From Lysinibacillus sp. BPa_S21 (lineage in GTDB: Bacteria > Bacillota > Bacilli > Bacillales_A > Planococcaceae): a stretch of 64,000 bases of DNA. This document shows positions 35,694-44,611 of this stretch, piece by piece. The translations under genes and the position numbers were made by a program. The stretch spans positions 62,001 to 126,000 of the forward strand of contig NZ_JALIRS010000011.1 in the NCBI RefSeq assembly GCF_023337795.1, in the 5' to 3' direction. The notes under the pieces were generated by a model that was not told where the DNA came from, did not search any database, and saw only the letters and a list, made by a program, of their open reading frames with translations. Every line of letters starts with the position of its first letter. Position 1 is the first letter of the stretch.

Positions 35694-36620
35694 ATGGAGA
35701 AGAAAAAAGCATCGATACATTCAGCAGTTGGTGTGGTGAAATCATTTGTCTCACCAGAAGAAGACACTGTAGATGTGATGACATCAAGAGGCTTTATGCA
35801 AGATTTAGTGCTACGCTTACGGCGAGTGGAAATATCAGCTCTTGCGGCGCAATTGGCTTATTTCTTTTTACTGTCTTTTTTCCCGCTATTAATTTTTCTA
35901 GTTACACTACTACCGTATTTGAATTTGAAGACGACGCAAGTGTATTCATTTCTAGTGAACATAATGCCGGACGAGGTATATAGGCTTGTTGAAAATACGT
36001 TAAATGAAATTTTAACAAATAGAAATAGTGGTTTATTATCCGTAGGGGTGCTTGGAACAATTTGGTCTGCGTCCAAGGGGATTAATGCATTAATTAGAGC
36101 CTTGAATAAGGCCTATGATACAGAAACTAGGGCTACTCTATTGGATCGAGGATTATCCCTAGTTTTCACCTTAGCATTTGTCGTTGTGATTGCTGTCGCT
36201 CTACTTTTACCGATTTTTGGGCAACATGTAGGGCATTTCTTATTTTCGATAGTTGGCATTGAGGAGCAATTTGAAATCATCTGGTATAGAATGCGTTGGT
36301 CAATACCACCGCTGCTTATTTTTATTGTTTTAATGGGGGTATATAGATTTGTTCCAAATACAAATCCTCGATTGAAGATAATGGGCGTTTGGCCAGGGGC
36401 ATTGTTTTCAACTCTTGCCTGGGTGACAGTAACATTTGCTTTCTCTTTTTATATTAATAATTTCGCTAATTTTTCCTCTACATATGGCAGTATTGGAGGC
36501 GTAATTATTTTAATGCTTTGGCTATATTTCACGGGGATTATTTTAATTTTTGGTGGAATTTTAAATGCGACGATGCAGAAAAAAGTATTGCAAAAGGAAC
36601 TCATGAAGCAGAAGACGTGA
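35694..36620 (+). CDS. YihY/virulence factor BrkB family membrane protein (YfkH-like)
   Basis: A 308-residue membrane protein with six hydrophobic segments in the YihY family layout. Family blocks are LAAQLAYFFLLSFFPLLIFL, LGTIWSASKGINALIRALNKAY and the late PNTNPRLKIMGVWPGALFST with YGSIGGVIILMLWLYFTGI. It was once thought to be an RNase (RbnA); the family is now regarded as of unknown function. TTCGGGAGGGG precedes ATG 35694. It ends at a strong terminator. Confidence 0.9.
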   Translation: MEKKKASIHSAVGVVKSFVSPEEDTVDVMTSRGFMQDLVLRLRRVEISALAAQLAYFFLLSFFPLLIFLVTLLPYLNLKTTQVYSFLVNIMPDEVYRLVENTLNEILTNRNSGLLSVGVLGTIWSASKGINALIRALNKAYDTETRATLLDRGLSLVFTLAFVVVIAVALLLPIFGQHVGHFLFSIVGIEEQFEIIWYRMRWSIPPLLIFIVLMGVYRFVPNTNPRLKIMGVWPGALFSTLAWVTVTFAFSFYINNFANFSSTYGSIGGVIILMLWLYFTGIILIFGGILNATMQKKVLQKELMKQKT

Positions 36621-36641
36621 ACGAAAAGTTAGGAATATCGA

Positions 36642-36688
36642 AAAGAACAGCCTCGTATCACGCTTTGTGATACGAGGCTGTTTGTTTT
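36642..36688. terminator. Bidirectional terminator between YihY and P-type ATPase genes
   Basis: AACAGCCTCGTATCAC and GTGATACGAGGCTGTT form a perfect 16 bp stem with a 5-base loop and T-rich sides. Confidence 0.92.
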
Positions 36689-38591
36689 AGATGTTTTTAT
36701 TAAGCATACGTAAGCCGTTTAAAATTACTAAAATGGTGCTTCCTTCATGTCCGATTACTCCTAGAGGTAAATCGACAATTTGTAAAAAGTTTGAGGCAAT
36801 TAATAAAACGATAACGCCGATTGAGAAGAAAATGTTTTGTTTAACGATGCGTTGCATTTTACGTGATAAACGTACTGCATAGGCAATTTTTGATAAGTCG
36901 TTTTTCATTAAAACGACATCTGCTGTTTCTAAAGCTACATCTGTTCCTTCTCCCATAGCAATTCCGGTAGTTGCAGTTGCTAATGCGGGTGCATCATTAA
37001 TACCATCACCGACCATCCCTACAAATTTATGTTGAGAAAGAAGTCGTTTCATCTCAGTCACTTTTGTTTCAGGAAGACATTCAGCAACATACTCTGTCAC
37101 GCCTGCTTCTTTGGCAATAACCTTTGCTGTCTTCTCGTTGTCTCCTGTTAACATGACTACATTAATACCAAGCTCTTTTAATAATGACACTGCTTTTTTT
37201 GCTTCACTACGAACGGTATCTTTTAAGGCTGCTAATGCAACGATACCATCTTTGTCACGCATGAAAATAACACTTTTTCCTTCTGAGGCAAGGCTTTCTG
37301 CTACGCTATTTGCGAATTCATTTGCCTCGTCTAATCCAACAAAGTCTGGTTTACCAACAAGATACTCTATTTCATTAACGTAACCTTTAATACCCCAACC
37401 TGGGATATCTTCAATAGTGGTTTGTGGAAACTTTGTGATACCCTCTTTTCTTGCGAATAAAGTAATTGCTTGAGCAAGAGGGTGGTTTGATTGTGCTTCA
37501 ATACCTGCAAGGATTGCCAGTGTGTTTTCTCGGTCTAATCCTTCTCGAACGATAAAATCAGTAACAGTTGGTTTACCTTGTGTTAAAGTACCTGTTTTAT
37601 CTACTGCTAGTGCACGTAATGCGCCTAGATGCTCTAAATGTAAGCCTCCTTTGAATAGCACACCGTGTTTTGCGCCATTTGAAATGGCTGCAAGTGTTGC
37701 GGGCATTATGGAGGCAACAAGTGCGCATGGAGAAGCAACTACTAGAAGGACCATTGCGCGATAGAAAGTTGTTGTCCAGTCCCAGCCGAGTACGAAGTGG
37801 GGTAAAAACATCATTAGCGCAACAGCGAGTAGTGCAAATTTTACGTAAGTACCTTCAAATTTTTCGATAAACTGTTGAGAAGGTGATTTTTCACTCTGAG
37901 CACTTTGTACAAGTTGGATAATTTTTTGGAATAGTGTTTCAGAGTTTGGTTTTGTCATTTCCATCGTAATGGCACCATTTAAGTTCACTGTACCTGCAAA
38001 TAACTCGTCGCCTTCATGTTTTGCCACTGGCAGAGGCTCGCCGCTTATCGCAGATTCGTCGATAGAAGACTGTCCTTTAAAGATTATTCCGTCTGCTGGT
38101 ACACGTTCACCAGGTTTTATGAGTAGGTGATCTCCGATTTGTAATGTAGAGACAGAAACTTTCATTGGTTCAAAATTACCGCGAACAAGCCAAGCCTCTT
38201 CGGGTTGTAAATTCATGAGTGCAGAAATTTCACGATGACTTTTATTCATTGCGTATGTTTCAAGAGCGCCACTTACAGCGAAAATGAAAATTAGAATAGC
38301 GCCCTCTGTCCAATAACCGATTGCTGCAGAACCGATTGCAGCTAATACCATTAATAACTCAACGTTAAGCTCCTTATTTTCAATGGTTTCTTCAATACCT
38401 TCTTTAGCTTTAGCGAACCCACCAACACAAAATGCAACAATATATAAAATAATAGAAGCTGTTGTTTGCCCGTTCGTATCTAAACGCCATGCAAGCAAAA
38501 TAAACAAACCTGCTATAAGGGCAGCGATTAATTCAGCATGTTCCTTGATTTTCTCAATTAAGCTTATATTTTCTCGATTAATCTTTTCCAC
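36687..38591 (-). CDS. pfeT: P1B-4-type heavy-metal ATPase, PfeT/ZosA-like
   Basis: A 634-residue P-type metal ATPase. The membrane motif is SPC (VVASPCALVAS) instead of CPC, marking the P1B-4 group. DKTGTLTQGK is the phosphorylation site, GDGIND the hinge, and SGEPLPV the actuator loop. There is no N-terminal heavy-metal-binding domain. Length and motifs match B. subtilis PfeT (ZosA), an Fe(II) efflux pump under PerR and Fur control. A 7-1-7 Fur/PerR-type box lies just upstream of the ribosome site, supporting iron or peroxide control. The exact metal is not proven by sequence. Confidence 0.85.
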   Translation of the reverse strand: MEKINRENISLIEKIKEHAELIAALIAGLFILLAWRLDTNGQTTASIILYIVAFCVGGFAKAKEGIEETIENKELNVELLMVLAAIGSAAIGYWTEGAILIFIFAVSGALETYAMNKSHREISALMNLQPEEAWLVRGNFEPMKVSVSTLQIGDHLLIKPGERVPADGIIFKGQSSIDESAISGEPLPVAKHEGDELFAGTVNLNGAITMEMTKPNSETLFQKIIQLVQSAQSEKSPSQQFIEKFEGTYVKFALLAVALMMFLPHFVLGWDWTTTFYRAMVLLVVASPCALVASIMPATLAAISNGAKHGVLFKGGLHLEHLGALRALAVDKTGTLTQGKPTVTDFIVREGLDRENTLAILAGIEAQSNHPLAQAITLFARKEGITKFPQTTIEDIPGWGIKGYVNEIEYLVGKPDFVGLDEANEFANSVAESLASEGKSVIFMRDKDGIVALAALKDTVRSEAKKAVSLLKELGINVVMLTGDNEKTAKVIAKEAGVTEYVAECLPETKVTEMKRLLSQHKFVGMVGDGINDAPALATATTGIAMGEGTDVALETADVVLMKNDLSKIAYAVRLSRKMQRIVKQNIFFSIGVIVLLIASNFLQIVDLPLGVIGHEGSTILVILNGLRMLNKNI

Positions 38592-38603
38592 TTGTATCCC
38601 TCC

Positions 38604-38618
38604 TGATAATGAAAATCA
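38604..38618. promoter_or_regulatory. Fur/PerR-type 7-1-7 operator before the P-type ATPase gene
   Basis: TGATAAT-G-AAAATCA is an imperfect 7-1-7 inverted repeat of the Fur family (consensus TGATAAT-N-ATTATCA). It lies next to the GGAGGG ribosome site, so a bound repressor would sit over the leader or promoter. Confidence 0.55.
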
Positions 38619-38660
38619 ATATCAAAACCTATATAAATCAATGTGTATACACTGCTTCTA

Positions 38661-38679
38661 ATTGAAAATAGATTTCAAT
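38661..38679. promoter_or_regulatory. Second palindrome in the P-type ATPase promoter region
   Basis: ATTGAAA and TTTCAAT are perfect 7 bp arms with a 5 bp spacer; read as 7-1-7 it is TGAAAAT-A-GATTTCA. It may be a second Fur-family site. Confidence 0.45.
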
Positions 38680-38833
38680 CAATCCCTTCTTAATTTAGAA
38701 TTATTATAACAAAGGAATTTAAAAAAAGAAAGTAAGAAATTTGAAGGGATTTTTAATAAAAGGGGATAGAAGTAGTCCAAGAATATTGATATGGGGGTTA
38801 ATTGATGTATTTTGAAATAATTTTGAACATAAG

Positions 38834-38872
38834 AAAAAGCACAGTTATTCATAGGAATATTCTGTGCTTTTT
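38834..38872 (-). terminator. Terminator after the fumarase gene
   Basis: AAAAAGCACAG and CTGTGCTTTTT form a perfect 11 bp stem; the T run suits minus-strand transcripts. Confidence 0.8.
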
Positions 38873-38987
38873 AAATTTGTGCAGTGAAAATGCCTTTCTT
38901 AAGGAATGCTTGCATTCCTTGCTATCGCCATAGCTTAAAAACATTACTACTTATCAATGTAACGTTTTATAAAAGAAATTTTCCCGA

Positions 38988-40526
38988 TTAGAAAACACGT
39001 TCTGCATGTAGTGCAAGTTTTTCTAGGGATGATTTATCTACGTCTGCATGTAGTGAGTTACCGTGTGAGTCCATTGTTACAACAGCTGTGAACTTCTCAA
39101 CGTTTAGGTGCCACATCGCTTCTGGAATACCGAATTCCATTAGGTCAACACCTTCAACGCCTTTGATGCAGTCTGCGTAGTACTGTGCAGCACCACCGAT
39201 TGCATTTAAGTAAACGCCACCGTGCTCTTCTAATGCAGCAAGTGTTTTTGGTCCCATACCGCCTTTACCAATTACAGCGCGGATACCGAATTTTTTCATG
39301 ATGTCACCTTGGTATGGCTCCTCACGAATAGAAGTAGTTGGACCAGCTGCTTTTACTGTCCAGTTGCCTTCTTCGTCTTTTGCCATTACAGGGCCGCAGT
39401 GATAAATAACTTGTCCATTAAGATCAACTGGAGCATCATGGCTCATTAAGTGATGGTGGATGGCGTCACGGCCAGTATACATACGACCAGTAATTGAAAC
39501 AACGTCACCCACTTTTAGAGAGCGAATTTGTTCTTCAGTAATTGGTGCAGTTAGTTCCACTACATCTGTAGAAGTATCTTCTGTTGTTGCTGCAACTTCA
39601 TCTTCTTTAAATGTGATTTTTTCGCCTTCTTGGTAATGCCAATTAATAATTTCACCAGTTTGAGGGTTGATGTCCACTGCCATACGACGGTAAGCCCAGC
39701 AGTTATAAGCTACTGATACATAGAATGATGCAGGGATACGGTGCATAACACCAATTTTACAGCCAAGTAATGTTGCTTCACCACCGAAGCCCATTGTACC
39801 GATACCAAATGTGTTAGCAGTTTTTACTACATAGTCTTCTAATTTAGCAAGATCAGGATTTGGATTTGTATCTTCCACATGACGGAATAATTGTTCTTTC
39901 GCTAAGTCGTAACCAGAAGAGCGGTCTCCACCGATACCTACACCGATGAAGCCAGCTGAACAGCCTTGTCCTTGTGCTTGGTATACTGAGTGAATAATAC
40001 ATTTACGGATACCATCTAAATCACGACCAGCGCGGCCAAGACCTTCAAGCTCGCAAGGTAGGCTATACTGAATGTTTTTGTTTTCACAGCCGCCACCTTT
40101 AAGGATTAATTTGATTGTAATATAGTCTTTTTCCCATTGTTCGAATTTCATAACAGGAAGACCGTCACCAAGGTTATTACCGCTGTTTGCGCCTGTTAAA
40201 GAATCAACCGCATTTGGACGTAATTTTGCATCTGCTGTAGTATCGTTAATAGCTTTTTTAATAGCTTCTTTAATTTCTAATTGGTTTACACCAACAGGAG
40301 TATAAATTTTGAATGTTGGTAGACCAGTATCTTGACAGATTGGTGATACATTATCTTCTGCCATAATAATATTATTTGAGATTGTGTCTAAGCTCATTGC
40401 AGCACGAGTACCAGCATTCTCAGCTTCTTTAGCTTTCTTAATTGCACGACGTACGTCTTTTGGTAGATTAGTAGATGTTTCAGTAATTAAATCGTAAAGA
40501 CTTTTCTCCAAAGTTTGGATATTCAT
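38988..40526 (-). CDS. fumA: Class I (iron-sulphur) fumarate hydratase
   Basis: A 512-residue oxygen-sensitive type fumarase with the alpha and beta parts fused. Candidate [4Fe-4S] ligands are C64 (SPICQDTGLPTF) and later Cys in QGCSAGFIGVGIGGDRSSGY and TLLGCKIGVMHR. The C-terminal beta part has GRDAIHHHLM and GPTTSIREEPYQG. It hydrates fumarate to malate in the TCA cycle. B. subtilis relies on the class II enzyme, so a class I enzyme here is a genus-level difference. GGGGG precedes ATG 40526. It is monocistronic. Confidence 0.93.
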   Translation of the reverse strand: MNIQTLEKSLYDLITETSTNLPKDVRRAIKKAKEAENAGTRAAMSLDTISNNIIMAEDNVSPICQDTGLPTFKIYTPVGVNQLEIKEAIKKAINDTTADAKLRPNAVDSLTGANSGNNLGDGLPVMKFEQWEKDYITIKLILKGGGCENKNIQYSLPCELEGLGRAGRDLDGIRKCIIHSVYQAQGQGCSAGFIGVGIGGDRSSGYDLAKEQLFRHVEDTNPNPDLAKLEDYVVKTANTFGIGTMGFGGEATLLGCKIGVMHRIPASFYVSVAYNCWAYRRMAVDINPQTGEIINWHYQEGEKITFKEDEVAATTEDTSTDVVELTAPITEEQIRSLKVGDVVSITGRMYTGRDAIHHHLMSHDAPVDLNGQVIYHCGPVMAKDEEGNWTVKAAGPTTSIREEPYQGDIMKKFGIRAVIGKGGMGPKTLAALEEHGGVYLNAIGGAAQYYADCIKGVEGVDLMEFGIPEAMWHLNVEKFTAVVTMDSHGNSLHADVDKSSLEKLALHAERVF

Positions 40527-40830
40527 TTAGTATTGCCCCCCATAGAAAATTTGATTATTTCCACGTTACATTATACTCTTTTCAACTAATGAAAAAAAGA
40601 GTTCAACTCATTGCGGTCGGAATTAAAGGTCTATTCTTAAAAAGAGGTCATTTTAATGTGAAATTATGTAAACCGATCTATTGTTAAGGTTTTAATAAGG
40701 TAATGGAAGCAGGGGAATAAATAATATCTTAAGACGAATATAGTAGGAATCGAATACATTTTCTCGGGAGGCTGGTCATTAAGAGTTCAGCCAATCGAAT
40801 CGTCCAGAAGGTAAATAGTTTTGGGAGGCC

Positions 40831-40921
40831 AAGCCGATCAGTTTTGAAGCGAAGCCGATCAAATCAAGAACCGGCTAGATCAAACTACGAAAAGCACTTG
40901 ATTTATGCTCTTGCTTGATCA
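40831..40921. repeat. 21 bp period array (AAGCCGATCA units)
   Basis: The GATCA core lies at 40836, 40857 and 40878 (steps of 21), with decayed units at 40900 and 40917. It is in the divergent gap between the fumarase gene and ywqG, which otherwise shows nothing. Confidence 0.75.
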
Positions 40922-41035
40922 TCTTTACCGTTTAACGTAGGTTTCCTGCCTTATTCAAGTTTCATAGGAATAAAGATTGTCAGAAAAGAACATTTGTTCT
41001 ATAATAAATGTAAAATTTCTTTAAGGGGGGTCAGT

Positions 41036-41827
41036 ATGAAGTTACTTAATTTACCTGAAGCATTTGAACAATATAGGGCAGTAATCGAGGAAACGATACA
41101 GCCTACCGTATTTGTTGAAACGGAAGAACGAAAAACTTCTTTATTTGAAAGTAAGTTTGAAGGCAATCCATATTTTCCGCTAGCAATGGAGTACCCGAAA
41201 AATCCAGAAGGGCGACCATTAAAATTATTGGCTCAAATTAATTTTGCAGATGTACCGAAGCATTTACCAAACTTTCCTGAAGAGGGAATCTTGCAGTTTT
41301 ATATTGATGGCTACGACGATGTATTAGGGATGGATTTTGACAATGGTCAAAATCAGGAGGGCTTCCGCGTTGTTTTCCACGAACATATTGTTAGTGATGA
41401 ATCACAGTTAATACAAGATTTCTCATTTGTTGAAGCGAAAGAAGAAGAATTATACTTTCCAGTGGAAAAAGAAATGGCATTGTCCTTTGGAGCAGGCTAT
41501 GAACCATTATCAGCAAATGACTTCAGAAGTGAAAAACGATATGCGAAGATTCTTGCTAATATAGAAGAAGATGATCATTTAGTAGACTCATTTTATGAAA
41601 CATTAAATAGTACAGGTCATAAAATCGGGGGATACCCATTCTTTACGCAAGAAGATCCAAGAGCTTATGGTGATTATACAGATTCAACAATTTTGTTGCT
41701 GCAAATTGACAGTGTAGGCGATCATATTCTGTGGGGGGATGTCGGGGTCGGCAATTTTTTCATCACAGAGGATGAGTTGAAACGTAAAGATTTTAGTAAA
41801 GTTCTATATAATTGGGACTGTTACTAA
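41036..41827 (+). CDS. ywqG: DUF1963 protein YwqG
   Basis: A 263-residue protein of the DUF1963/YwqG family, close to B. subtilis YwqG in length. Family blocks are SKFEGNPYFPLAMEYPKN, LKLLAQINFADVP, GILQFYID, and the late GGYPFFTQEDPR, LLLQIDS and GNFFITEDEL. The function is unknown, though a link to toxin/antitoxin immunity has been suggested for relatives. ATG 41036 is preceded by AAGGGGGG; the upstream in-frame start is not supported. A terminator follows. Confidence 0.9.
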   Translation: MKLLNLPEAFEQYRAVIEETIQPTVFVETEERKTSLFESKFEGNPYFPLAMEYPKNPEGRPLKLLAQINFADVPKHLPNFPEEGILQFYIDGYDDVLGMDFDNGQNQEGFRVVFHEHIVSDESQLIQDFSFVEAKEEELYFPVEKEMALSFGAGYEPLSANDFRSEKRYAKILANIEEDDHLVDSFYETLNSTGHKIGGYPFFTQEDPRAYGDYTDSTILLLQIDSVGDHILWGDVGVGNFFITEDELKRKDFSKVLYNWDCY

Positions 41828-41828
41828 C

Positions 41829-41869
41829 AAAAAAGCAAGTGGATGATTAGAGCCTCCACTTGCTTTTAT
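41829..41869. terminator. Bidirectional terminator between ywqG and the SE1561-type gene
   Basis: AAAAGCAAGTGGA and TCCACTTGCTTTT pair perfectly over 13 bp with A/T runs on both sides. Confidence 0.9.
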
Positions 41870-41881
41870 CTTCATTAGTAA

Positions 41882-42067
41882 TTATTGTTCACGAGCATTA
41901 AATTGCTCCATTTTGTCTTCTAGATCATCCATCATTTGAATTAAACGATCAATATCCTCTAATTCAGTTGTTTCAGGATCAATGGCATCTAAAACTTCTA
42001 AAAACATTTCAAGACGTTCTTTTAAGTAATTCATTTGCTGTTTTTTATCAGTGATTGGATTTGACAT
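41882..42067 (-). CDS. SE1561 family small protein
   Basis: A 61-residue acidic helical protein matching the SE1561 family of Firmicutes (KQQMNYLKERLEMFLEVLDA, DIDRLIQMMDDLEDKM). It is probably a two-helix bundle; the function is unknown. GAGGTG precedes ATG 42067. A shared terminator lies at its 3' end. Confidence 0.78.
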   Translation of the reverse strand: MSNPITDKKQQMNYLKERLEMFLEVLDAIDPETTELEDIDRLIQMMDDLEDKMEQFNAREQ

Positions 42068-42435
42068 ACATACACCTCATTTCATCCCCTCCATCTTAGC
42101 TGATTTGGGACTAAATTTCAATGTTTAGGTAAACGCCTAGGACTTAGCGATTATTTTGCAAAAATCAATAGACAGAATATTTACAATATTAAACGTGTGT
42201 GTTAAATTAATATTAAGAAAAAGTAAAGGAGCTGATTTAAAAGGTCAAAAAACTCTAACTCGAAAAGGAGGGAGTTTAAACAAGTACTCGGCCAATAAAA
42301 AAGCCGAAATTCGTGTTTATACAATTAAATGGAGATAAGTGTTAGTTAGGCCTTAGCGTAAAATCACATGTGGTGAGCGCTAAGGCTTTTTGATATGCTG
42401 TTATTTGGAAGATTGATTTGATGTTGGAGGAAAAG
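42068..42435. other. Gap holding an unexplained terminator
   Basis: There is no convincing gene: a 60-codon frame at 42156-42338 lacks a proper start and ribosome site. A strong terminator at 42350-42391 (GCCTTAGCG with CGCTAAGGC) has no known transcript to end, so an unannotated plus-strand RNA in 42120-42350 or attenuation of the next gene is possible. Confidence 0.4.
42350..42391 (+). terminator. Terminator upstream of the MFS gene
   Basis: GCCTTAGCG and CGCTAAGGC form a perfect 9 bp stem followed by TTTTT. Confidence 0.8.
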
Positions 42436-43614
42436 ATGACATACTTCTCAGATTACAGCAAAAAAAGATTTGCCATTTTAGTGTTAATTGTATCTATTTC
42501 AGGCTTTTCACAAGGGATGCTTTTACCGCTAATTTCAATTATTTTCGAACATGATGGAGTTTCCTCTGCGTTGAATGGATTGAATGCAACAGGTCTATAC
42601 ATAGGAACTTTATTAATCTCACCGTTTATCGAGCAGCCATTACGAAAATGGGGCTACAAACCTATTATTTTAATTGGCGGGGCGCTTGTCTTCGTTTCGC
42701 TGTTAGCTTTTCCTTTATGGAAGAGTGTGACCTTTTGGTTTATCCTCCGCTTAGTTATTGGTGTGGGGGACCATGCATTACACTTTGCAACACAAACGTG
42801 GATTACAAGCACCACAGATCATAGAAGCTTAGGAAAGAGTATGGCTATTTATGGCTTGTCCTTTAGTACAGGCTTCGCAGTCGGACCTTTGATGGTGAAA
42901 CTTATACAAGTTTCAGAGGCATTACCGTTTATTATTTCTTCAATTATGTGCTTATTTGCATGGGCTTTTGTATTCCTTTTACAAAATGAAAAGCCAGAGC
43001 GTTTAACGGGAGACCTACATGCGAGGGGCTGGCATCGTTATAAAATGGCCATTGTATTTGGATGGATTGCATTTTTAGGGCCATTTGTTTATGGCTTTTT
43101 AGAGTCTTCATTAAATGCTTTGTTCCCTGTATATGCTTTGCGTAAAGGCTTTGACGTGAATATGATTCCTATTATTTTATCAGTCTTTACATTTGGTGGA
43201 ATTGTAACGCAAGTGCCGCTTGGTGCAATAGCTGATAAAATAGGACGACGCTATGTCTTGATGATCGGCTCGTTTGGAGGGGCTGCTATTTTTGGGATTG
43301 CCAGTTTTTTAGAGCATTCACAAATGGCAGTAGCGGTCGCGTTTTTCTTTACAGGAACATTAGTCGGATCGATGTTTTCATTAGGCATTACTTATATGGC
43401 TGATTTAACACCAAAGGAGCTACTACCAACAGGAAATCTTCTTTGCGGCATTGCCCTTAGCATTGGTAGCCTAACAGGGCCATTTTTAGGAGGCGTTTAT
43501 TTAGAATATGTAAATTACAGCTTTCTTTTATTAATGGCGTTGCTTTTGCTAGCTATAGCCATTGTTTTGCTAGTATTTGGGCGGAATAAAAATAAGGGAC
43601 CAATGACGATGTAA
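42436..43614 (+). CDS. MFS transporter
   Basis: A 392-residue major facilitator with 12 hydrophobic segments. Signature loops are between TM2-3 (IEQPLRKWGYKP) and TM8-9 (GAIADKIGRRYVLMIG, the typical GxxxDxxGRR). The substrate cannot be told; drug or sugar efflux types share this pattern. ATG 42436 is 5 bases after TTGGAGG, which itself overlaps the earlier in-frame ATG 42421, so the shorter start is preferred. There is no regulator gene beside it. Confidence 0.87.
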   Translation: MTYFSDYSKKRFAILVLIVSISGFSQGMLLPLISIIFEHDGVSSALNGLNATGLYIGTLLISPFIEQPLRKWGYKPIILIGGALVFVSLLAFPLWKSVTFWFILRLVIGVGDHALHFATQTWITSTTDHRSLGKSMAIYGLSFSTGFAVGPLMVKLIQVSEALPFIISSIMCLFAWAFVFLLQNEKPERLTGDLHARGWHRYKMAIVFGWIAFLGPFVYGFLESSLNALFPVYALRKGFDVNMIPIILSVFTFGGIVTQVPLGAIADKIGRRYVLMIGSFGGAAIFGIASFLEHSQMAVAVAFFFTGTLVGSMFSLGITYMADLTPKELLPTGNLLCGIALSIGSLTGPFLGGVYLEYVNYSFLLLMALLLLAIAIVLLVFGRNKNKGPMTM

Positions 43615-43975
43615 ATATTATCCTTAAAGCAGGGTCGCTCGGGTAAGCAGAAGAAATGAAGAGCTAGACGATGTAATTGCTCGGCTCGGAAGTTTTTGCG
43701 CAATGTCTAATTTTGGGCAAAATAAAAGAGCGGGGCTCATCTTCCCGCTCATAAAACAAAAAACGCCCAGCAAATCCGTGCTGTTATGGCGTTTTTTGCG
43801 TGACAAGGATGTTCCGTCCAAGTCACATAGGTTTGGCACCTAGAATGATATTATACAGACAAGCAAACATAAAATCAAATACTATTTGAGATAGCAATAT
43901 TTGGACTTTGGATTTTTATCTATATATAATAGAAGAACACTAGCTAGGATTACTAATTTATGAGGAGATTATCAC
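43615..43975. other. Gap with terminator, no gene
   Basis: GAGCGGG/CCCGCTC and then AAAAAACGCC/GGCGTTTTTT (with inner CAGCA/TGCTG) form two adjacent hairpins at 43727-43797; the second is a good terminator. No coding frame is supported. Confidence 0.5.
43758..43797 (+). terminator. Terminator downstream of the MFS gene
   Basis: AAAAAACGCC plus CAGCA pair with TGCTG plus GGCGTTTTTT. Confidence 0.8.
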
Positions 43976-44611
43976 ATGCCAGAGTATAAAAAATTATCGA
44001 TTCATCGTGCATTAACAGAATTAAAGATGCTAAATCACCGTATCGAAGCAGCAACGAATGAAGTGAGTTCAGTGTTAGCTAATCGTAAAAGCAATAGCAA
44101 AATTAATGGTGTAGAGATTCAAGAATATGAAAAGCAAATGCAAGCCTCATTCGATAAAGTAGTTAGCTTAATTGATTATCGCAATCAAATTAAGGCACTA
44201 GTTGTAGAATCCAATGCTAAAACAAAAGTAATAGTAGGAAAAGAAGAAATGACTGTAGCAGAAGCAATTGAACGCAAACAGTCCATTCAATATGAAAAGG
44301 AACTGTTAGAAGTCATGCAACAGCAGTATCGTTCAGCGATAAATACGGTTGCTAAAGAAAATGATGCGCTTCCAGCAAAGCTAGAAACATATTTAGTTAA
44401 TATATTAGGAAATAAAGATAAACAATCTCCAGAGGAAGTCAAATTACATACAGACACTTTTATGAAAAGAAACGAGTATGAATTAATTGATCCGATGAAT
44501 GTTAAAAAGAAAATAGAGACGTTAAGTAATCGAATTGAAGAATTCGAGTCAGAGGTTGACGCTGTATTATCGGAATCAAACGCGACGACATTTATTGAAG
44601 TGAAAGCTTAG
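43976..44611 (+). CDS. Coiled-coil hypothetical protein
   Basis: A 211-residue, almost entirely helical protein that I do not recognise. Heptad-like stretches occur at both ends (ALTELKMLNHRIEAATNEVS and IETLSNRIEEFESEVDAVLS). It is rich in Lys, Glu and Asn and has no Cys, signal peptide or membrane segment. The composition recalls phage tail or structural proteins, but there are no phage genes around. GAGGAG precedes ATG 43976. It is monocistronic. Confidence 0.65.
   Translation: MPEYKKLSIHRALTELKMLNHRIEAATNEVSSVLANRKSNSKINGVEIQEYEKQMQASFDKVVSLIDYRNQIKALVVESNAKTKVIVGKEEMTVAEAIERKQSIQYEKELLEVMQQQYRSAINTVAKENDALPAKLETYLVNILGNKDKQSPEEVKLHTDTFMKRNEYELIDPMNVKKKIETLSNRIEEFESEVDAVLSESNATTFIEVKA

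Noticed and set aside
42156-42338. 60-codon plus-strand frame
   Set aside because: No ATG start with a ribosome site, and the composition is unlike a protein; kept only as part of a gap with an orphan terminator.
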